A DNA stretch of 41,398 nucleotides from Caldilineaceae bacterium (GCA_023384495.1 JAHDWG010000006.1:1-41398), one strand, 5' to 3'. Numbered from the stretch's first letter, positions 17,454 to 26,001 are shown. The notes: generated by a model not told the origin, from the sequence alone. Made by a program: numbers and translations.

Positions 17454-18344
17454 CTATGGCAGCAGGCTGTTCAGCGCCAGCAGTGAGAATACTTGCACCA
17501 CAATGGCGCCACCCCACAGCATGTATGCGCCGGTGGGCTGCTTGCGCACCATCATCCACATACCCCAGAATGCGTTGACGAGCCAGGTCAACAGACCAAT
17601 GGCCGGAATAATGAAGAGCGCAGTCTTGTCGCGTACAGCTTCGGGCAACCCTTCCGCATTGTAGCGAAATGGCAACAAATTGGGCAGCGACGGGAACTGC
17701 ACCATCAACAGGCCGAAGAGCGCCAGTACACCCAGCATCCCGATGCCCAGCAGGGCAAAGCCAACCCAGCGATCACCCAATCCCTGGCGGGCAAAGGTGG
17801 TGCGCTTTTCCGCCACCGTGAGCGATAACGCCGGCCCCAACTGATAGCTCTCTTGCAGTTGCTCGATAAAGCGCGCTCGCCACTCAGGCGAGACCACATA
17901 GACCGCATCCCCCGTATCCAACAGCAGGCATGTTGGGAGCGGCCGCGTGGCGCACAAAACCAGATTGGGCAACTCGGCTGCCCTGCCTCGCCGCAGACCG
18001 GGCGCGGGCCAGTGATACCAGCGCGGGCGGCTTATCTCGGCCACGCCGCCGTCGATGATGCGCTGGATGGAGCTGATGGGTACGATATGGCGCACATTGG
18101 CCCATCGGATGGTGAGCGCGTTGCGATCCACCCAATACTCCAGGCTAAAGGCGGCCCATGTGCGGTAGAGTACATACCCCACCACAGGCAGACTGAACAT
18201 AACGACCAAGGCTAGCGTGAACTTGAGCCAGTCGGTCGGTCGGTTCATGGCCCATGCCAGCAAGAGGCCGTTGAGCAGCACAATCCAACCAACCGCCAAG
18301 AATCCCTCCCAGCGCGTCCGGTCGGGGATGGGTTTGAAGATCAT
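17454..18344 (-). CDS. Membrane protein with a bacterial PH-like domain and a DUF1648-like region
   Basis: 296 residues. Two N-terminal membrane helices (about 16-34 and 41-60) are followed by a soluble part with the strand pattern of a bacterial PH domain: YWVDRNALTIRWANVRHIVP then ISSIQRII, and later a DAVYVVSPEWRARFIEQL segment. The C-terminal third has three more helices and the segment PFRYNAEGLPEAVRDK, close to the DUF1648 pattern (xxNxxGxPD). The start at ATG 18344 has GAGGGGA eleven bases upstream. It begins 21 bases after the PBP gene's stop on the same strand, so the two are likely co-transcribed. Function unknown; a cell-envelope role is suggested only by the neighbour. Confidence 0.7.
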   Translation of the reverse strand: MIFKPIPDRTRWEGFLAVGWIVLLNGLLLAWAMNRPTDWLKFTLALVVMFSLPVVGYVLYRTWAAFSLEYWVDRNALTIRWANVRHIVPISSIQRIIDGGVAEISRPRWYHWPAPGLRRGRAAELPNLVLCATRPLPTCLLLDTGDAVYVVSPEWRARFIEQLQESYQLGPALSLTVAEKRTTFARQGLGDRWVGFALLGIGMLGVLALFGLLMVQFPSLPNLLPFRYNAEGLPEAVRDKTALFIIPAIGLLTWLVNAFWGMWMMVRKQPTGAYMLWGGAIVVQVFSLLALNSLLP

Positions 18345-18365
18345 CGGTGCAGACTTCCCCTCTTG

Positions 18366-21300
18366 TCATTCACGCGGTTTTCGGTGGCGCACATAGACCC
18401 GGGCTTCGGGGCTTTCGGTCCTGTTGCCGGCCTTATCATACGCCTGCACCTTGAACGTGTGGCTCTCGAAGTAGACGCCGCCACTGGTGCGGATGGCCTG
18501 AAAGCCATCCCCATAGGGCAACATGCGCCCGGGCTGCACATCGGGATCGTCGCTCTCGAAGCCAAGCCAGTTTTGTGTAGCCGCCTGCTCGATCTGTTCA
18601 ATATCACGCATCTCGATCTTCCAGCGTGCATTGTAAGGTGAGACTGTGCTGGTAAAGAAGGAGCGGCTATCGATAAAGAAGACCACTCGATCAACGGCCC
18701 AGGCGTCTTGCACCAGGGCGTTGACATTGATCTGTTCATCCTGCTCCATCACATAGAGCCGGTTTGTGCGTGGCTCAGAGAGCACAACCGTGGGCGGTGT
18801 ATGGTCCACGGTAAAGGGAATCTTGACTTCGCGCGGCCCGTCGCCGCGGTTGACGGTCAGCCGCAGGGTGTATACGCCTTCTTCCAGCGGCCCTGTATCC
18901 AGCGTTTGCAGGATGTCATTGGTCACCTCATCGCCGCGCTCGTCGCCGATGGGCGTCCACTCTTGCGGCTCAAAGCCGCGGCCAAACTCGAGACGGAAGG
19001 GGCCGCCGCGGGCGTTGCCCCGCACTTCATAGACGCCGGTGATAAAGTCGTTGACGCGCGGCGCAATCACGGCGGCGTCGGGGTCAAAGCTGTCGAGGGG
19101 CGCCTCAGCCACCGATGTCGGCGGCTGTTCGACGCCGTTCTCGCGTACCCAGTCGGTGGCCTCTTGCGGCAGGATCTGATAGACCTTCTGGATGCGGTTT
19201 TCGGGCGGCGTGTTGGGGCCGGCCAGTTGCCCGGTGGTCTGGTCCAGTTCAAAGGGCTGCCAGATGGTGTCTTGCAGCGTCGGTTCGGTGCCAGGAATAA
19301 AGATCTCGTTACGCTGGCTCTGGCAGTAGTCGGTGGGCAACAGACCGCTGGGCATACAGACCGCGCGGGTGGTAATCGAAGCGGGTCGGTCGTACCAGGC
19401 GGCGGGCAGCCCCTCGTGATACCTGGCCATGACCGCATTCCAGATCGGCGCGGCGCCGTCGAGGCCAGTGACATTGACCATCGATTCATTGTCGGTATTG
19501 CCCACCCAGACGCCCACCGTCAGTTGCGGCGTGTACCCCACCGTCCAGTTATCCTTAAAGCCATTGGTAGTGCCGGTCTTGGCCGCCACTTTGCGGTCGG
19601 GCAGGGTGAGGCGGGTGTTGGCGCCAAACGCAGGCGCCCGCGCCACATCGTCACTCATAATGTCGGACATGATAAAGGCAGCCTCGGCGCCGATGATGCG
19701 CTCGCTGGCGGGTGTTTCGTATTTCTTGAGGACATTGCCTTCGCTGTCGCGCACCTGGAGCAGCACCACGGGGTTGAGGTTGCGATAGCCCGAGCGTCGT
19801 TCCGAGGGCAAAACCGGCTCGCCGATCATCACGCCCTGGTTGGCAAAGACGCTCATTGCATAGGTATGGTCGAGCAGCCGAACCTCGCCGCCACCCAACA
19901 CCAGGCTCAAGCCATAAAACTCAAGCCCTCGATTGAGACCGTTGATGCCCATACGGTGGGCCATGCGGAGCGCATCGGCCACACCCACGCGCTCCATCAC
20001 CTTGATGGCGGGGATGTTGTACGAGCGCGCCAGCGCATTGCGCAACGACACCGGCCCATGGTATTGCCGGTCGTAATTTTCGGGGCGGTAGAAGCTGCCA
20101 TCCCCCTGTGGGAAGGCCGACGGCACATCGAGGATCATGGTGGCGGCGTTCATGCCTTCGGTCAGCGCGGTCAGGTAGACATAGGGCTTAAAGCTTGACC
20201 CCGGCTGTCGCTCGGCAATCGCCACGTTGACCTGGCCGTCGATCTCATCGTTGTTGTAATCCAACGAACCGACCATGGCCAAAATCTCGCCCGTGTCGTT
20301 GCGGATGGCGACCACCGAGGCGTTGCTGGCGTTCTTGCCGGTTTCGAGCAGCTGCGCCACCTGTTCGCGCGCCACCTGCTCCGCATGCCGTTGCAACGGC
20401 ACATCCAGCGTGGTGTAGACGGTCAACCCTTTGCGCCAGATGAAGTAGGGGTCCTCCGTCGTGTTGTATTGTCGCTTGATCTGGTCCAGCGCATAGAGGG
20501 CAAAGTGGGGGGCGGTCAGGTTGTCAAAACGTTCGGCCACCGATTTGCGCAGGCTACCCAACTCTTCGCGAAATGCGGCGTCCGCCTCGGCCTGCGTGAT
20601 ATAGCCGGCCTCGGCCATGGCCTGCAGCGTGACACCCTGCCGGCGTTTGGCGTCATCGAAGTTGTCAAAGGGGTTGAGCGCCGGAAACTGGGGAATGGGC
20701 GCCAACATGGCGGCTTCGGCCAGGGTCAGTTCGCGGGCGCTTTTGCCAAAATAGACCTGGCTGGCCGCTTCAATGCCATAGGCCAAATTGCCATAGAAAT
20801 TGTAGTTGAGATACCACTCAAGAATCTTCTCTTTGGGATAGCGGCGGGTCACTTCAGCGGCGAGCACTACCTCTTTGATCTTGCGGGCGTAGCTCTGTTG
20901 GGCGCGATCTTCGGGGGCAATGATCACATTTTTGATGAGCTGTTGGGTGATCGACGAACCGCCCTGCACCGCGCCGCCCTGCAAATTGGAGAAGAATGCG
21001 CGGAAGAGACCACGTACGTTGACGCCCGGATTCTCCCAAAAGTTACGGTCTTCGAGCGCAACCGCGGTCTGATAGGCCACGGGCGGCAGCTCGCCAAACG
21101 CCAAGTAGCGCCGGTCACCCCGGAAGGGCCGTGGGTCAACGCTCTCGTAGAGTAGATATTGCCCGGTGCGGTCAAAGATGCGCACTGTCTCGAACTCTTC
21201 CTGCTGCGTCTCGATGATGGCGGCGTCGGGCAGTTGCGCGGCGTAGGTGCGATAGACGCCCACCACCGTGGCCACGCCCAAGGCTAACACCGCCCCCGCG

Positions 21301-21434
21301 CCCAGCACCACCACCAATAGCAGCACACCCACACTCTGCCCCAGCCAAAGCCACGGGCGCGGACGGTTGGTCTGTGCGCGCAGCCGTTTGCGGCGGGACA
21401 TCATAATCAAATCATGCCGGTCTAAACGATTCAT
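18366..21434 (-). CDS. Class A penicillin-binding protein (transglycosylase/transpeptidase)
   Basis: About 1022 residues. A basic N-terminus is followed by a membrane anchor (LGQSVGVLLLVVVLGAGAVL). The GT51 transglycosylase domain carries EDRNFWENPGVNVRG with its catalytic Glu and GGSSITQQLIKN. The transpeptidase domain has the SxxK motif in QPGSSFKPYVYL, SYNIPAIK for SxN, and AAKTGTTNGFKDNW for KTG. The enzyme polymerises and cross-links peptidoglycan outside the membrane. An extra C-terminal part of about 250 residues after the transpeptidase looks beta-rich, with DHTPPTVVLSEP and a final DKAGNRTESPEARVYV strand, like Ig-type modules. The start at 21434 is seven bases after the LysR stop; ATG 21404 or 21401 are alternatives. 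Confidence 0.93.
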   Translation of the reverse strand: MNRLDRHDLIMMSRRKRLRAQTNRPRPWLWLGQSVGVLLLVVVLGAGAVLALGVATVVGVYRTYAAQLPDAAIIETQQEEFETVRIFDRTGQYLLYESVDPRPFRGDRRYLAFGELPPVAYQTAVALEDRNFWENPGVNVRGLFRAFFSNLQGGAVQGGSSITQQLIKNVIIAPEDRAQQSYARKIKEVVLAAEVTRRYPKEKILEWYLNYNFYGNLAYGIEAASQVYFGKSARELTLAEAAMLAPIPQFPALNPFDNFDDAKRRQGVTLQAMAEAGYITQAEADAAFREELGSLRKSVAERFDNLTAPHFALYALDQIKRQYNTTEDPYFIWRKGLTVYTTLDVPLQRHAEQVAREQVAQLLETGKNASNASVVAIRNDTGEILAMVGSLDYNNDEIDGQVNVAIAERQPGSSFKPYVYLTALTEGMNAATMILDVPSAFPQGDGSFYRPENYDRQYHGPVSLRNALARSYNIPAIKVMERVGVADALRMAHRMGINGLNRGLEFYGLSLVLGGGEVRLLDHTYAMSVFANQGVMIGEPVLPSERRSGYRNLNPVVLLQVRDSEGNVLKKYETPASERIIGAEAAFIMSDIMSDDVARAPAFGANTRLTLPDRKVAAKTGTTNGFKDNWTVGYTPQLTVGVWVGNTDNESMVNVTGLDGAAPIWNAVMARYHEGLPAAWYDRPASITTRAVCMPSGLLPTDYCQSQRNEIFIPGTEPTLQDTIWQPFELDQTTGQLAGPNTPPENRIQKVYQILPQEATDWVRENGVEQPPTSVAEAPLDSFDPDAAVIAPRVNDFITGVYEVRGNARGGPFRLEFGRGFEPQEWTPIGDERGDEVTNDILQTLDTGPLEEGVYTLRLTVNRGDGPREVKIPFTVDHTPPTVVLSEPRTNRLYVMEQDEQINVNALVQDAWAVDRVVFFIDSRSFFTSTVSPYNARWKIEMRDIEQIEQAATQNWLGFESDDPDVQPGRMLPYGDGFQAIRTSGGVYFESHTFKVQAYDKAGNRTESPEARVYVRHRKPRE

Positions 21435-21441
21435 TGGTTTC

Positions 21442-22344
21442 TCAATCCATCCCCAGGTGCGCACGGCGCGGTTGGGTCTGCCAAAAGTCAACGACCTGTC
21501 GGCGAAATGCGGCCAGACAGGGCTCCTCTGTTTTATGGGCGAGCCACGCCAACGACAACGTGCATGCTATCAGCTGTGGCGCCCAGAGCACTACGCCGTC
21601 CCCGGTGGCTTCGGCATCGGCCCGCTCGACCAACGCCGCCCCCACCCCGGCGCGCACCAGATCAATCTTGGTGACGCTGTCGTCGGTGACCACCGCCTTG
21701 CGCACGGCAAGGCCACGCCGGGCAAAGAGCGCGTCGCTCAGTGTCTCGAACGGGCAATCGACCGTGGATGCGATCCACGGCAATGCAGCCATCTCTTCCC
21801 AACGTTCTTCGCACATGAGCGGTTCCCACGTAGCGGGGGCCGCCACCACCAGTTCCACATCAGCGAGCGGGGCGGTGATGACCCCCTCCGCAGGCGATGG
21901 GCCAAAGAGAAAGCCGGCGTCGAGCGCGCCCTGCTGCAACTGCGTGGCGATCCGCCCTGAGACACTGGGGGCCAGCGTGACCTGGAGCTCAGGGTGGCTG
22001 GCTTGCAGCGCATTGAGCACCGGCGGCAACCCCAGCCGCGCCGGCGCGCTGTTCACGCCCACGCGTAGCCGGCCCACGAGCGCGTGGTGGAGGTTTGCAG
22101 CCCGGCGGATCAATGCATCGGCGGCTTCCAGCGCGGTGACCGCCTGCTGCTTGAGGAGTTCGCCATGCAGGGTAAGCGCCATCCCACGCGGGGTGCGATG
22201 AAAGAGAGTGAGACCCAGTTCCGCCTCGAGGGCCTTGATGTGGGCGCTCACCGACGGCGGCGTGGTATAGAGCCGCTCGGCGGCGCGGGTGACGCTCTGC
22301 GTCTCGGCCACGGCGACAAAGGTGCGGAGTTGGTACAGTTCCAT
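21442..22344 (-). CDS. LysR-family transcriptional regulator
   Basis: 300 residues, the usual family length. The N-terminal winged helix reads MELYQLRTFVAVAETQSVTR then AAERLYTTPPSVSAHIKALE, followed by LGLTLFHRTPRGMALT. The C-terminal effector domain is a periplasmic-binding-like fold beginning GRLRVGVNSAPARLG. The start at 22344 is chosen from the family pattern; 22 more codons are open upstream but lie in an operator-like dyad. The PBP gene starts seven bases after the stop, so both may be one transcript. The effector is unknown. LysR proteins usually act on a divergent neighbour, which here would be the rhodanese gene. Confidence 0.92.
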   Translation of the reverse strand: MELYQLRTFVAVAETQSVTRAAERLYTTPPSVSAHIKALEAELGLTLFHRTPRGMALTLHGELLKQQAVTALEAADALIRRAANLHHALVGRLRVGVNSAPARLGLPPVLNALQASHPELQVTLAPSVSGRIATQLQQGALDAGFLFGPSPAEGVITAPLADVELVVAAPATWEPLMCEERWEEMAALPWIASTVDCPFETLSDALFARRGLAVRKAVVTDDSVTKIDLVRAGVGAALVERADAEATGDGVVLWAPQLIACTLSLAWLAHKTEEPCLAAFRRQVVDFWQTQPRRAHLGMD

Positions 22345-22357
22345 AGCGAGTGTTCGG

Positions 22358-22384
22358 TTTTTCCGAATGCGCGCTTCGGAAAAA
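22358..22384 (-). promoter_or_regulatory. Perfect dyad in the LysR leader, candidate operator
   Basis: TTTTTCCGAA at 22358-22367 and TTCGGAAAAA at 22375-22384 form 10-bp arms with a seven-base spacer TGCGCGC. An additional TTCGG lies at 22353. It sits between the predicted transcription start and the LysR start codon, so autoregulation or an mRNA hairpin are both possible. Confidence 0.55.
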
Positions 22385-22408
22385 ACACATTTACATGTTC
22401 GGCCACTC

Positions 22409-22438
22409 ATTATAAAGTGTAGTCACGGTCAGAGCCAA
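22409..22438 (-). promoter_or_regulatory. Sigma70-type promoter for the LysR gene
   Basis: On the minus strand, TTGGCT (22438-22433), an 18-base spacer and a perfect TATAAT (22414-22409). Transcription would start near 22402. Confidence 0.6.
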
Positions 22439-22479
22439 CTTTTCGCCCGAGACTATCTCAAAATCGGTTGTAGCTCTGG

Positions 22480-22625
22480 CCTATTTTCACAGCACGTAGA
22501 CGATGAAAATGGCGGCGTACAGCAGGAACACAGAGAACACCGAGGAGACACCGAGCACACAGAGGTTTTTCTCCGTGTTCTCTGTGCATCTCTATGTTGC
22601 ACTGTTTTGCCCTATTTTCAGAGCA
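22480..22625. repeat. Inverted repeat bracketed by imperfect 15-bp direct repeats
   Basis: CCTATTTTCACAGCA (22480-22494) and CCTATTTTCAGAGCA (22611-22625) are direct repeats with one mismatch. Between them, CACAGAGAACACCGAG (22529-22544) and CTCCGTGTTCTCTGTG (22571-22586) are inverted with one mismatch. No coding sequence is present. It lies in the LysR-rhodanese gap. Confidence 0.6.
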
Positions 22626-22645
22626 GTTTTCGAAAGGAATGACCG

Positions 22646-23068
22646 ATGCCACGTTATACCGATTCTTTCGCCTCACGCGTGTTGGCGACGCCCGCGGCCG
22701 AGCCAGTCGACGCCTACGCCTTTTTCAGCCGCAAGCTCGCCTACGAGACCGACCCGTCGGACCTCTACAGCGACATGCAGGCCGGTGTCCCCGGTTTTGC
22801 CGTCATCGACGTGCGCAGCCCCGAGGCCTATGCCGAGCGCCACACGCCCGGCGCGGTGAGCTTGCCTCACGCCCTCATCAACGCCGAGACTACCGCTCGT
22901 TTCGACAAAGAGACGTTGTTGGTGGTCTATTGTTGGGGGCCTGGCTGTAACGGCGCCACCAAGGCGGCCATCAAGCTATCGGCGCTGGGTTTTCGAGTCA
23001 AGGAGATGATCGGCGGTATCGAGTATTGGGCCGAGAAGGAACAGCTGCCGGTGGAGCAGGGTGGGTGA
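22646..23068 (+). CDS. Rhodanese-like domain protein
   Basis: 140 residues, one rhodanese domain. FAVIDVRSPEAYAERHTPGA is the family's first conserved block (ID.R....Y..GHI.GA). The active-site loop is VVYCWGPGCNGATKAA, with the candidate catalytic Cys after VY and a second Cys five positions on. GGIEYWAEKEQLPV forms the family C-terminal end. An AAAGGA ribosome site precedes ATG 22646. The protein should be cytoplasmic and able to carry a persulfide sulfur. Divergent from the LysR gene and convergent with GT1. The two-Cys loop is unlike classical CxxxxR rhodaneses, so sulfur donor and acceptor are unknown. Confidence 0.88.
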   Translation: MPRYTDSFASRVLATPAAEPVDAYAFFSRKLAYETDPSDLYSDMQAGVPGFAVIDVRSPEAYAERHTPGAVSLPHALINAETTARFDKETLLVVYCWGPGCNGATKAAIKLSALGFRVKEMIGGIEYWAEKEQLPVEQGG

Positions 23069-23144
23069 AAAATTTTGCGCCAGTCACGCACTACCGCACT
23101 ACGTTGATGCCTGATGTTTGAGCCATCCCGATTTACACTTCTCT

Positions 23145-24347
23145 CTACCCGCGCACCCGCGCCAACAGATCCGCTGCGCGGGCGATGCCCCCCAGGCCGG
23201 CAAATTCGTCGCGCAGCGTCCGCGCATTGGCCCGCCAACTGGAAAGATCGGGCAGCAGTTGCGCCAGGGCCACGGTGAGCCGCTCAACGGTGGCTTCTTT
23301 GGCCGGCAGATGCAACCCAACGCCGCTGCGCACGACGCCCTGCGCCTGGTGCATCTGATCCGCTGCATGGGGGACGACGACCTGCGGGACGGCGTGGGTC
23401 ACCAGCGCATGGGTGACGCCCGCGCCGCCGTGATGAATGGCGGCGGCGAGCCTTGGCAGCACGCTCGCAAAATCGACGCGGTCGACGACGATGGCGCCCG
23501 CGGGAAGGCTGGGCCGCAGCGCCGCAACCTGGGCCATTGTGAGTTGGCCCGCCAGCGCCACAATGGGCAGGCAGCCCAGTTCAGCCGTTGCGCGGGCGGT
23601 GTTGACAAAAAAGTGGGGATCGTTGCCAAAGCTGGTGCCCAGCGTGATGAGCACCCACGGGTCCACGTCGGGCCAGACGGGCGGCGGCGCGGGCGGGGCA
23701 GCCTGCCCGCCAACATGCGCTGTCTGCGGCAGGAGTTCGCGCCCGGCATACCAGCGTGGGCTCCAGTAGGTGAGGTGGAGATGGGGTGATTGGAGCGCCG
23801 GTGCGCCCTCCCCTGTCCAGTTGACGCCGCGCAGGCCAAATTGGTCGAGCAGCCGCGCCAGCCGGCCACGCGCTAGCTCGACCAGGGCCGGATCGCCCGC
23901 CGATGCGTTGGGGGGCAGCGCTGGCCAGCCTGCCACGGCAAAGGCGACGCCCAGCGCCTCGGCGGCCAGCCCGGCGGCGCTCACAAAGACCTCGCTCACC
24001 ACCAGGTCGGGCTGAACGGCGCGCGCCAGGTCGAGCAGCTCTTGCGTGGCCGCGCCGACGCGCGGTTCGTCGAGCCATTGGTCCAGCGCCCGTTCACCGC
24101 GCAGGCGGCGCGCCAGGGCGGGGTCGAGATCGGGCGCAAGCTGGAGCGGCGGCGGGGGCGGCCAGCGCCAGCCCGTCTCGCGCAGGGCGTGAAAGGGGAG
24201 GCCGGCGGCGGCAACCTGTTGGGCGACGGCCGCGCCGCTGGCCCAAGTGACGGTGTGGCCGCGGCGCGCCAGTTCCGCCGCGGTGCGCAGATAGCCGCCC
24301 CAATCGAGGTGGCCGGGCATGGGGGCCGAAGCAAAGAGAAACCGCAT
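23145..24347 (-). CDS. Family 1 glycosyltransferase, MGT/UGT-like
   Basis: 400 residues, typical of bacterial GT-B macrolide-type glycosyltransferases. The N-terminus MRFLFASAPMPGHLDWGGYL has the His of the acceptor site (GH near residue 12-13). The donor domain contains VLITLGTSFGNDPHFF and the C-terminal HHGGAGVTHALVTHAVPQVV with VPHAADQ, the nucleotide-sugar motif of the family. The enzyme probably moves a hexose from an NDP-sugar to a small hydrophobic acceptor. No biosynthetic cluster for a natural product surrounds it, so the acceptor is open. The gene runs convergent with the rhodanese gene, and tRNA-Ala lies 59 bases upstream on the other strand. The local GC content is very high. Confidence 0.88.
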   Translation of the reverse strand: MRFLFASAPMPGHLDWGGYLRTAAELARRGHTVTWASGAAVAQQVAAAGLPFHALRETGWRWPPPPPLQLAPDLDPALARRLRGERALDQWLDEPRVGAATQELLDLARAVQPDLVVSEVFVSAAGLAAEALGVAFAVAGWPALPPNASAGDPALVELARGRLARLLDQFGLRGVNWTGEGAPALQSPHLHLTYWSPRWYAGRELLPQTAHVGGQAAPPAPPPVWPDVDPWVLITLGTSFGNDPHFFVNTARATAELGCLPIVALAGQLTMAQVAALRPSLPAGAIVVDRVDFASVLPRLAAAIHHGGAGVTHALVTHAVPQVVVPHAADQMHQAQGVVRSGVGLHLPAKEATVERLTVALAQLLPDLSSWRANARTLRDEFAGLGGIARAADLLARVRG

Positions 24348-24406
24348 GTGTCATTCTCAACAATTTGACCGAATACCCTGCCTCTGGTATACTCCGATTT
24401 CGGCAG

Positions 24407-24482
<76 letters not shown>

Positions 24483-24495
24483 TCGGCAGCAAATC

Positions 24496-24537
24496 AGACC
24501 CGGGAACTACCCGTAATGGGGTTCCTGGGTCTTTTTT
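24496..24537 (+). terminator. Terminator after tRNA-Ala
   Basis: AGACCCGGGAACTACCC pairs imperfectly with GGGGTTCCTGGGTCT and is followed by a run of six T. The spacing of 13 bases after CCA fits a tRNA transcription unit. Confidence 0.85.
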
Positions 24538-24561
24538 GTTTGCTGGAGATGCCGCATCATA

Positions 24562-24671
24562 CCCGCGACAGCGTAACGCCGTCGCCCTGGAAGGGCGATC
24601 GACAACGGTAGGTCACGCTACCAGCGTGACATCGCCCGCGACAGCGTAACGCCGTCGCCCTGGAAAGGCGA
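24562..24671. repeat. REP-like pair of 37-bp direct repeats around a hairpin
   Basis: Two 37-bp copies starting CCCGCGACAGCGTAACGCC lie at 24562-24598 and 24635-24671 and differ at one position near the end. Each contains the near-palindrome GCGACAGCG-TAA-CGCCGTCGC and a TCGCCCTGGAAGGGCGA hairpin. Between them GTCACGCT (24612-24619) and AGCGTGAC (24623-24630) form a perfect stem. Confidence 0.8.
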
Positions 24672-24705
24672 CCTACGGGGAGAGGACGCCTGCCCTGACC
24701 ATTAC

Positions 24706-25713
24706 TCAGGCGGCCTTTTTCTCCCCCCGATTGAGGATCTCGAGATAGGCGGTCATTTGCCCATTGGCAAAGGCGCGGCTGCGGCTGGCCCAGCCGCTGT
24801 CGCCCACCATGGCCGGCACATGGTCGTCGATCAAGAAGCCGTTGAAGCCGGCCTCCTTGAGGATCGCCATCACTTCGAACATGTCGAGATTGCCTTCACC
24901 GATAAAGGCCTCGCGGAACTTGGGCACCGTGCCCAGCACATCGCGGAAGTGGACGTAGAAGATCTTCCCCTGCTCGGCGAAATAGCGCAGCCCCTTGAGG
25001 CATTCCGCAGGGCTCATTTCGCTCCACGAGCCGACACAGAAGTCCAGCCCGTGGTTGGGGCTGTCGACCACCTCCATCGCCCGCTTGAAGCCCTCGAAAT
25101 TGCGCATAATCCGCGCCACGCCACCCAGCGACGGCACCGGCGGGTCGTCGGGGTGGAGCGCCAGGTGGACGCCTGACTCCTCCGCCACGGGCACAATCGC
25201 CTTGATAAAGTATTCATAGTTGGCCCACATTTCGTCGGCGGTAAAGACGCGCCCGTGAGTCAACGGCGCGTTTTCGGCCAACGCCATGTCAAAGGCCGTG
25301 GTCTTGGCGCCGCCGCGCGCCGGCGCTGTATTGGACGTGCGCCAGACGCTGTTGGGCATCCAGTGGTAGCCAAAGATAGGGATGCCCGCCTTGCCAATGT
25401 TGCGAATGGTGGCCTGCATGTTCTCGATCTGCTCGTCGCGGCCGGGCAAGCCGAGCATGGCTTTGTCGTAGAACCGGGTGGGCACAATTTCACTTGCGTT
25501 GAGGCGGAAGCCCACATCCTCGCAGCGCGTGCGCAGCCGCACCAGATCCATATATTCCCAACGGCTGTCGCCGGGCAGCGGCGGCGCGCCGCCCACAAAG
25601 TTGAACTGCACATCCTGGATGCCCATCTGTTTGATGAAGAGCACGTTCTCGTCGGTCAGCTCGCGCATCTGGCCGACGGCAATCCGCATAGGGAGCGCAC
25701 TGAGGTCGAGCAT
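24706..25713 (-). CDS. Mannonate dehydratase-like protein (UxuA family)
   Basis: 335 residues of a xylose isomerase-like TIM barrel. Family signatures seen in order: IFGYHWMPNSVWRT, VHLALHPDDPP, FCVGSWSEM, FYVHFRDV, FIGEGNLDM and GFLIDDHVP; the His, Cys, His and Asp residues match the metal ligands of mannonate dehydratases (D-mannonate to 2-keto-3-deoxygluconate and water). The start at ATG 25713 has AAGGA six bases upstream; the frame extends to 25920 but through a hairpin and a 15-bp tandem repeat, so that part is not protein. It is divergent from the dioxygenase gene and shares the sugar-locus context. Related sugar-acid dehydratases cannot be excluded. Confidence 0.85.
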   Translation of the reverse strand: MLDLSALPMRIAVGQMRELTDENVLFIKQMGIQDVQFNFVGGAPPLPGDSRWEYMDLVRLRTRCEDVGFRLNASEIVPTRFYDKAMLGLPGRDEQIENMQATIRNIGKAGIPIFGYHWMPNSVWRTSNTAPARGGAKTTAFDMALAENAPLTHGRVFTADEMWANYEYFIKAIVPVAEESGVHLALHPDDPPVPSLGGVARIMRNFEGFKRAMEVVDSPNHGLDFCVGSWSEMSPAECLKGLRYFAEQGKIFYVHFRDVLGTVPKFREAFIGEGNLDMFEVMAILKEAGFNGFLIDDHVPAMVGDSGWASRSRAFANGQMTAYLEILNRGEKKAA

Positions 25714-25751
25714 GGTTGTCCTTTCCAATTGGTTGGTGGGAATGGTGGGCG

Positions 25752-25921
25752 CAACCGCCAAACCGGCGGTTGTACCCGTTGCATACACGGCACACAATGG
25801 TAGTGTAGGATTGGTTGTGCGTGACGCCAAATTGGGTTGCCCGTGATCGGGTGGATCGAGATCGGGTGGATCGAGCCGTGGTCTTTCACAGGTGACAGTC
25901 ACTTCAAAAGTGACTGTCACC
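25752..25921. repeat. Cluster of hairpins and a 15-bp tandem duplication
   Basis: CAACCGCC (25752-25759) pairs with GGCGGTTG (25765-25772). ATCGGGTGGATCGAG is tandemly duplicated exactly at 25846-25860 and 25861-25875. GGTGACAGTCACTT (25891-25904) and AAGTGACTGTCACC (25908-25921) form a perfect 14-bp stem with a three-base loop. All lie in the divergent gap between the UxuA-like and PhyH genes. Confidence 0.85.
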
Positions 25922-25965
25922 AGCGCCGCCTTAAATCCTGCATGCGCCCGGTCTTTTTTCCCTGT

Positions 25966-25994
25966 TTGACACCCCTCATGGGGGCCGTTATAAT
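25966..25994 (+). promoter_or_regulatory. Perfect-consensus sigma70 promoter for the dioxygenase gene
   Basis: TTGACA at 25966-25971, exactly 17 bases, then TATAAT at 25989-25994. The spacer itself contains CCCC-TCAT-GGGG. Transcription should begin near 26001. Confidence 0.9.
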
Positions 25995-26001
25995 AGACCT
26001 G

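Noticed and set aside
17430-17460. CGATTGTCTGTCTACGATTG near the PH-domain gene as a fourth copy of the nifJ-locus repeat
   Set aside because: It shares only GTCTAT/CGATTGTC-type words with the three nifJ copies and lacks the exact 12-mer GATAGACGATGG.
25714-25920. 69-residue N-terminal extension of the UxuA-like protein
   Set aside because: It translates a hairpin and a tandem 15-bp repeat, and a good ribosome site lies before ATG 25713.
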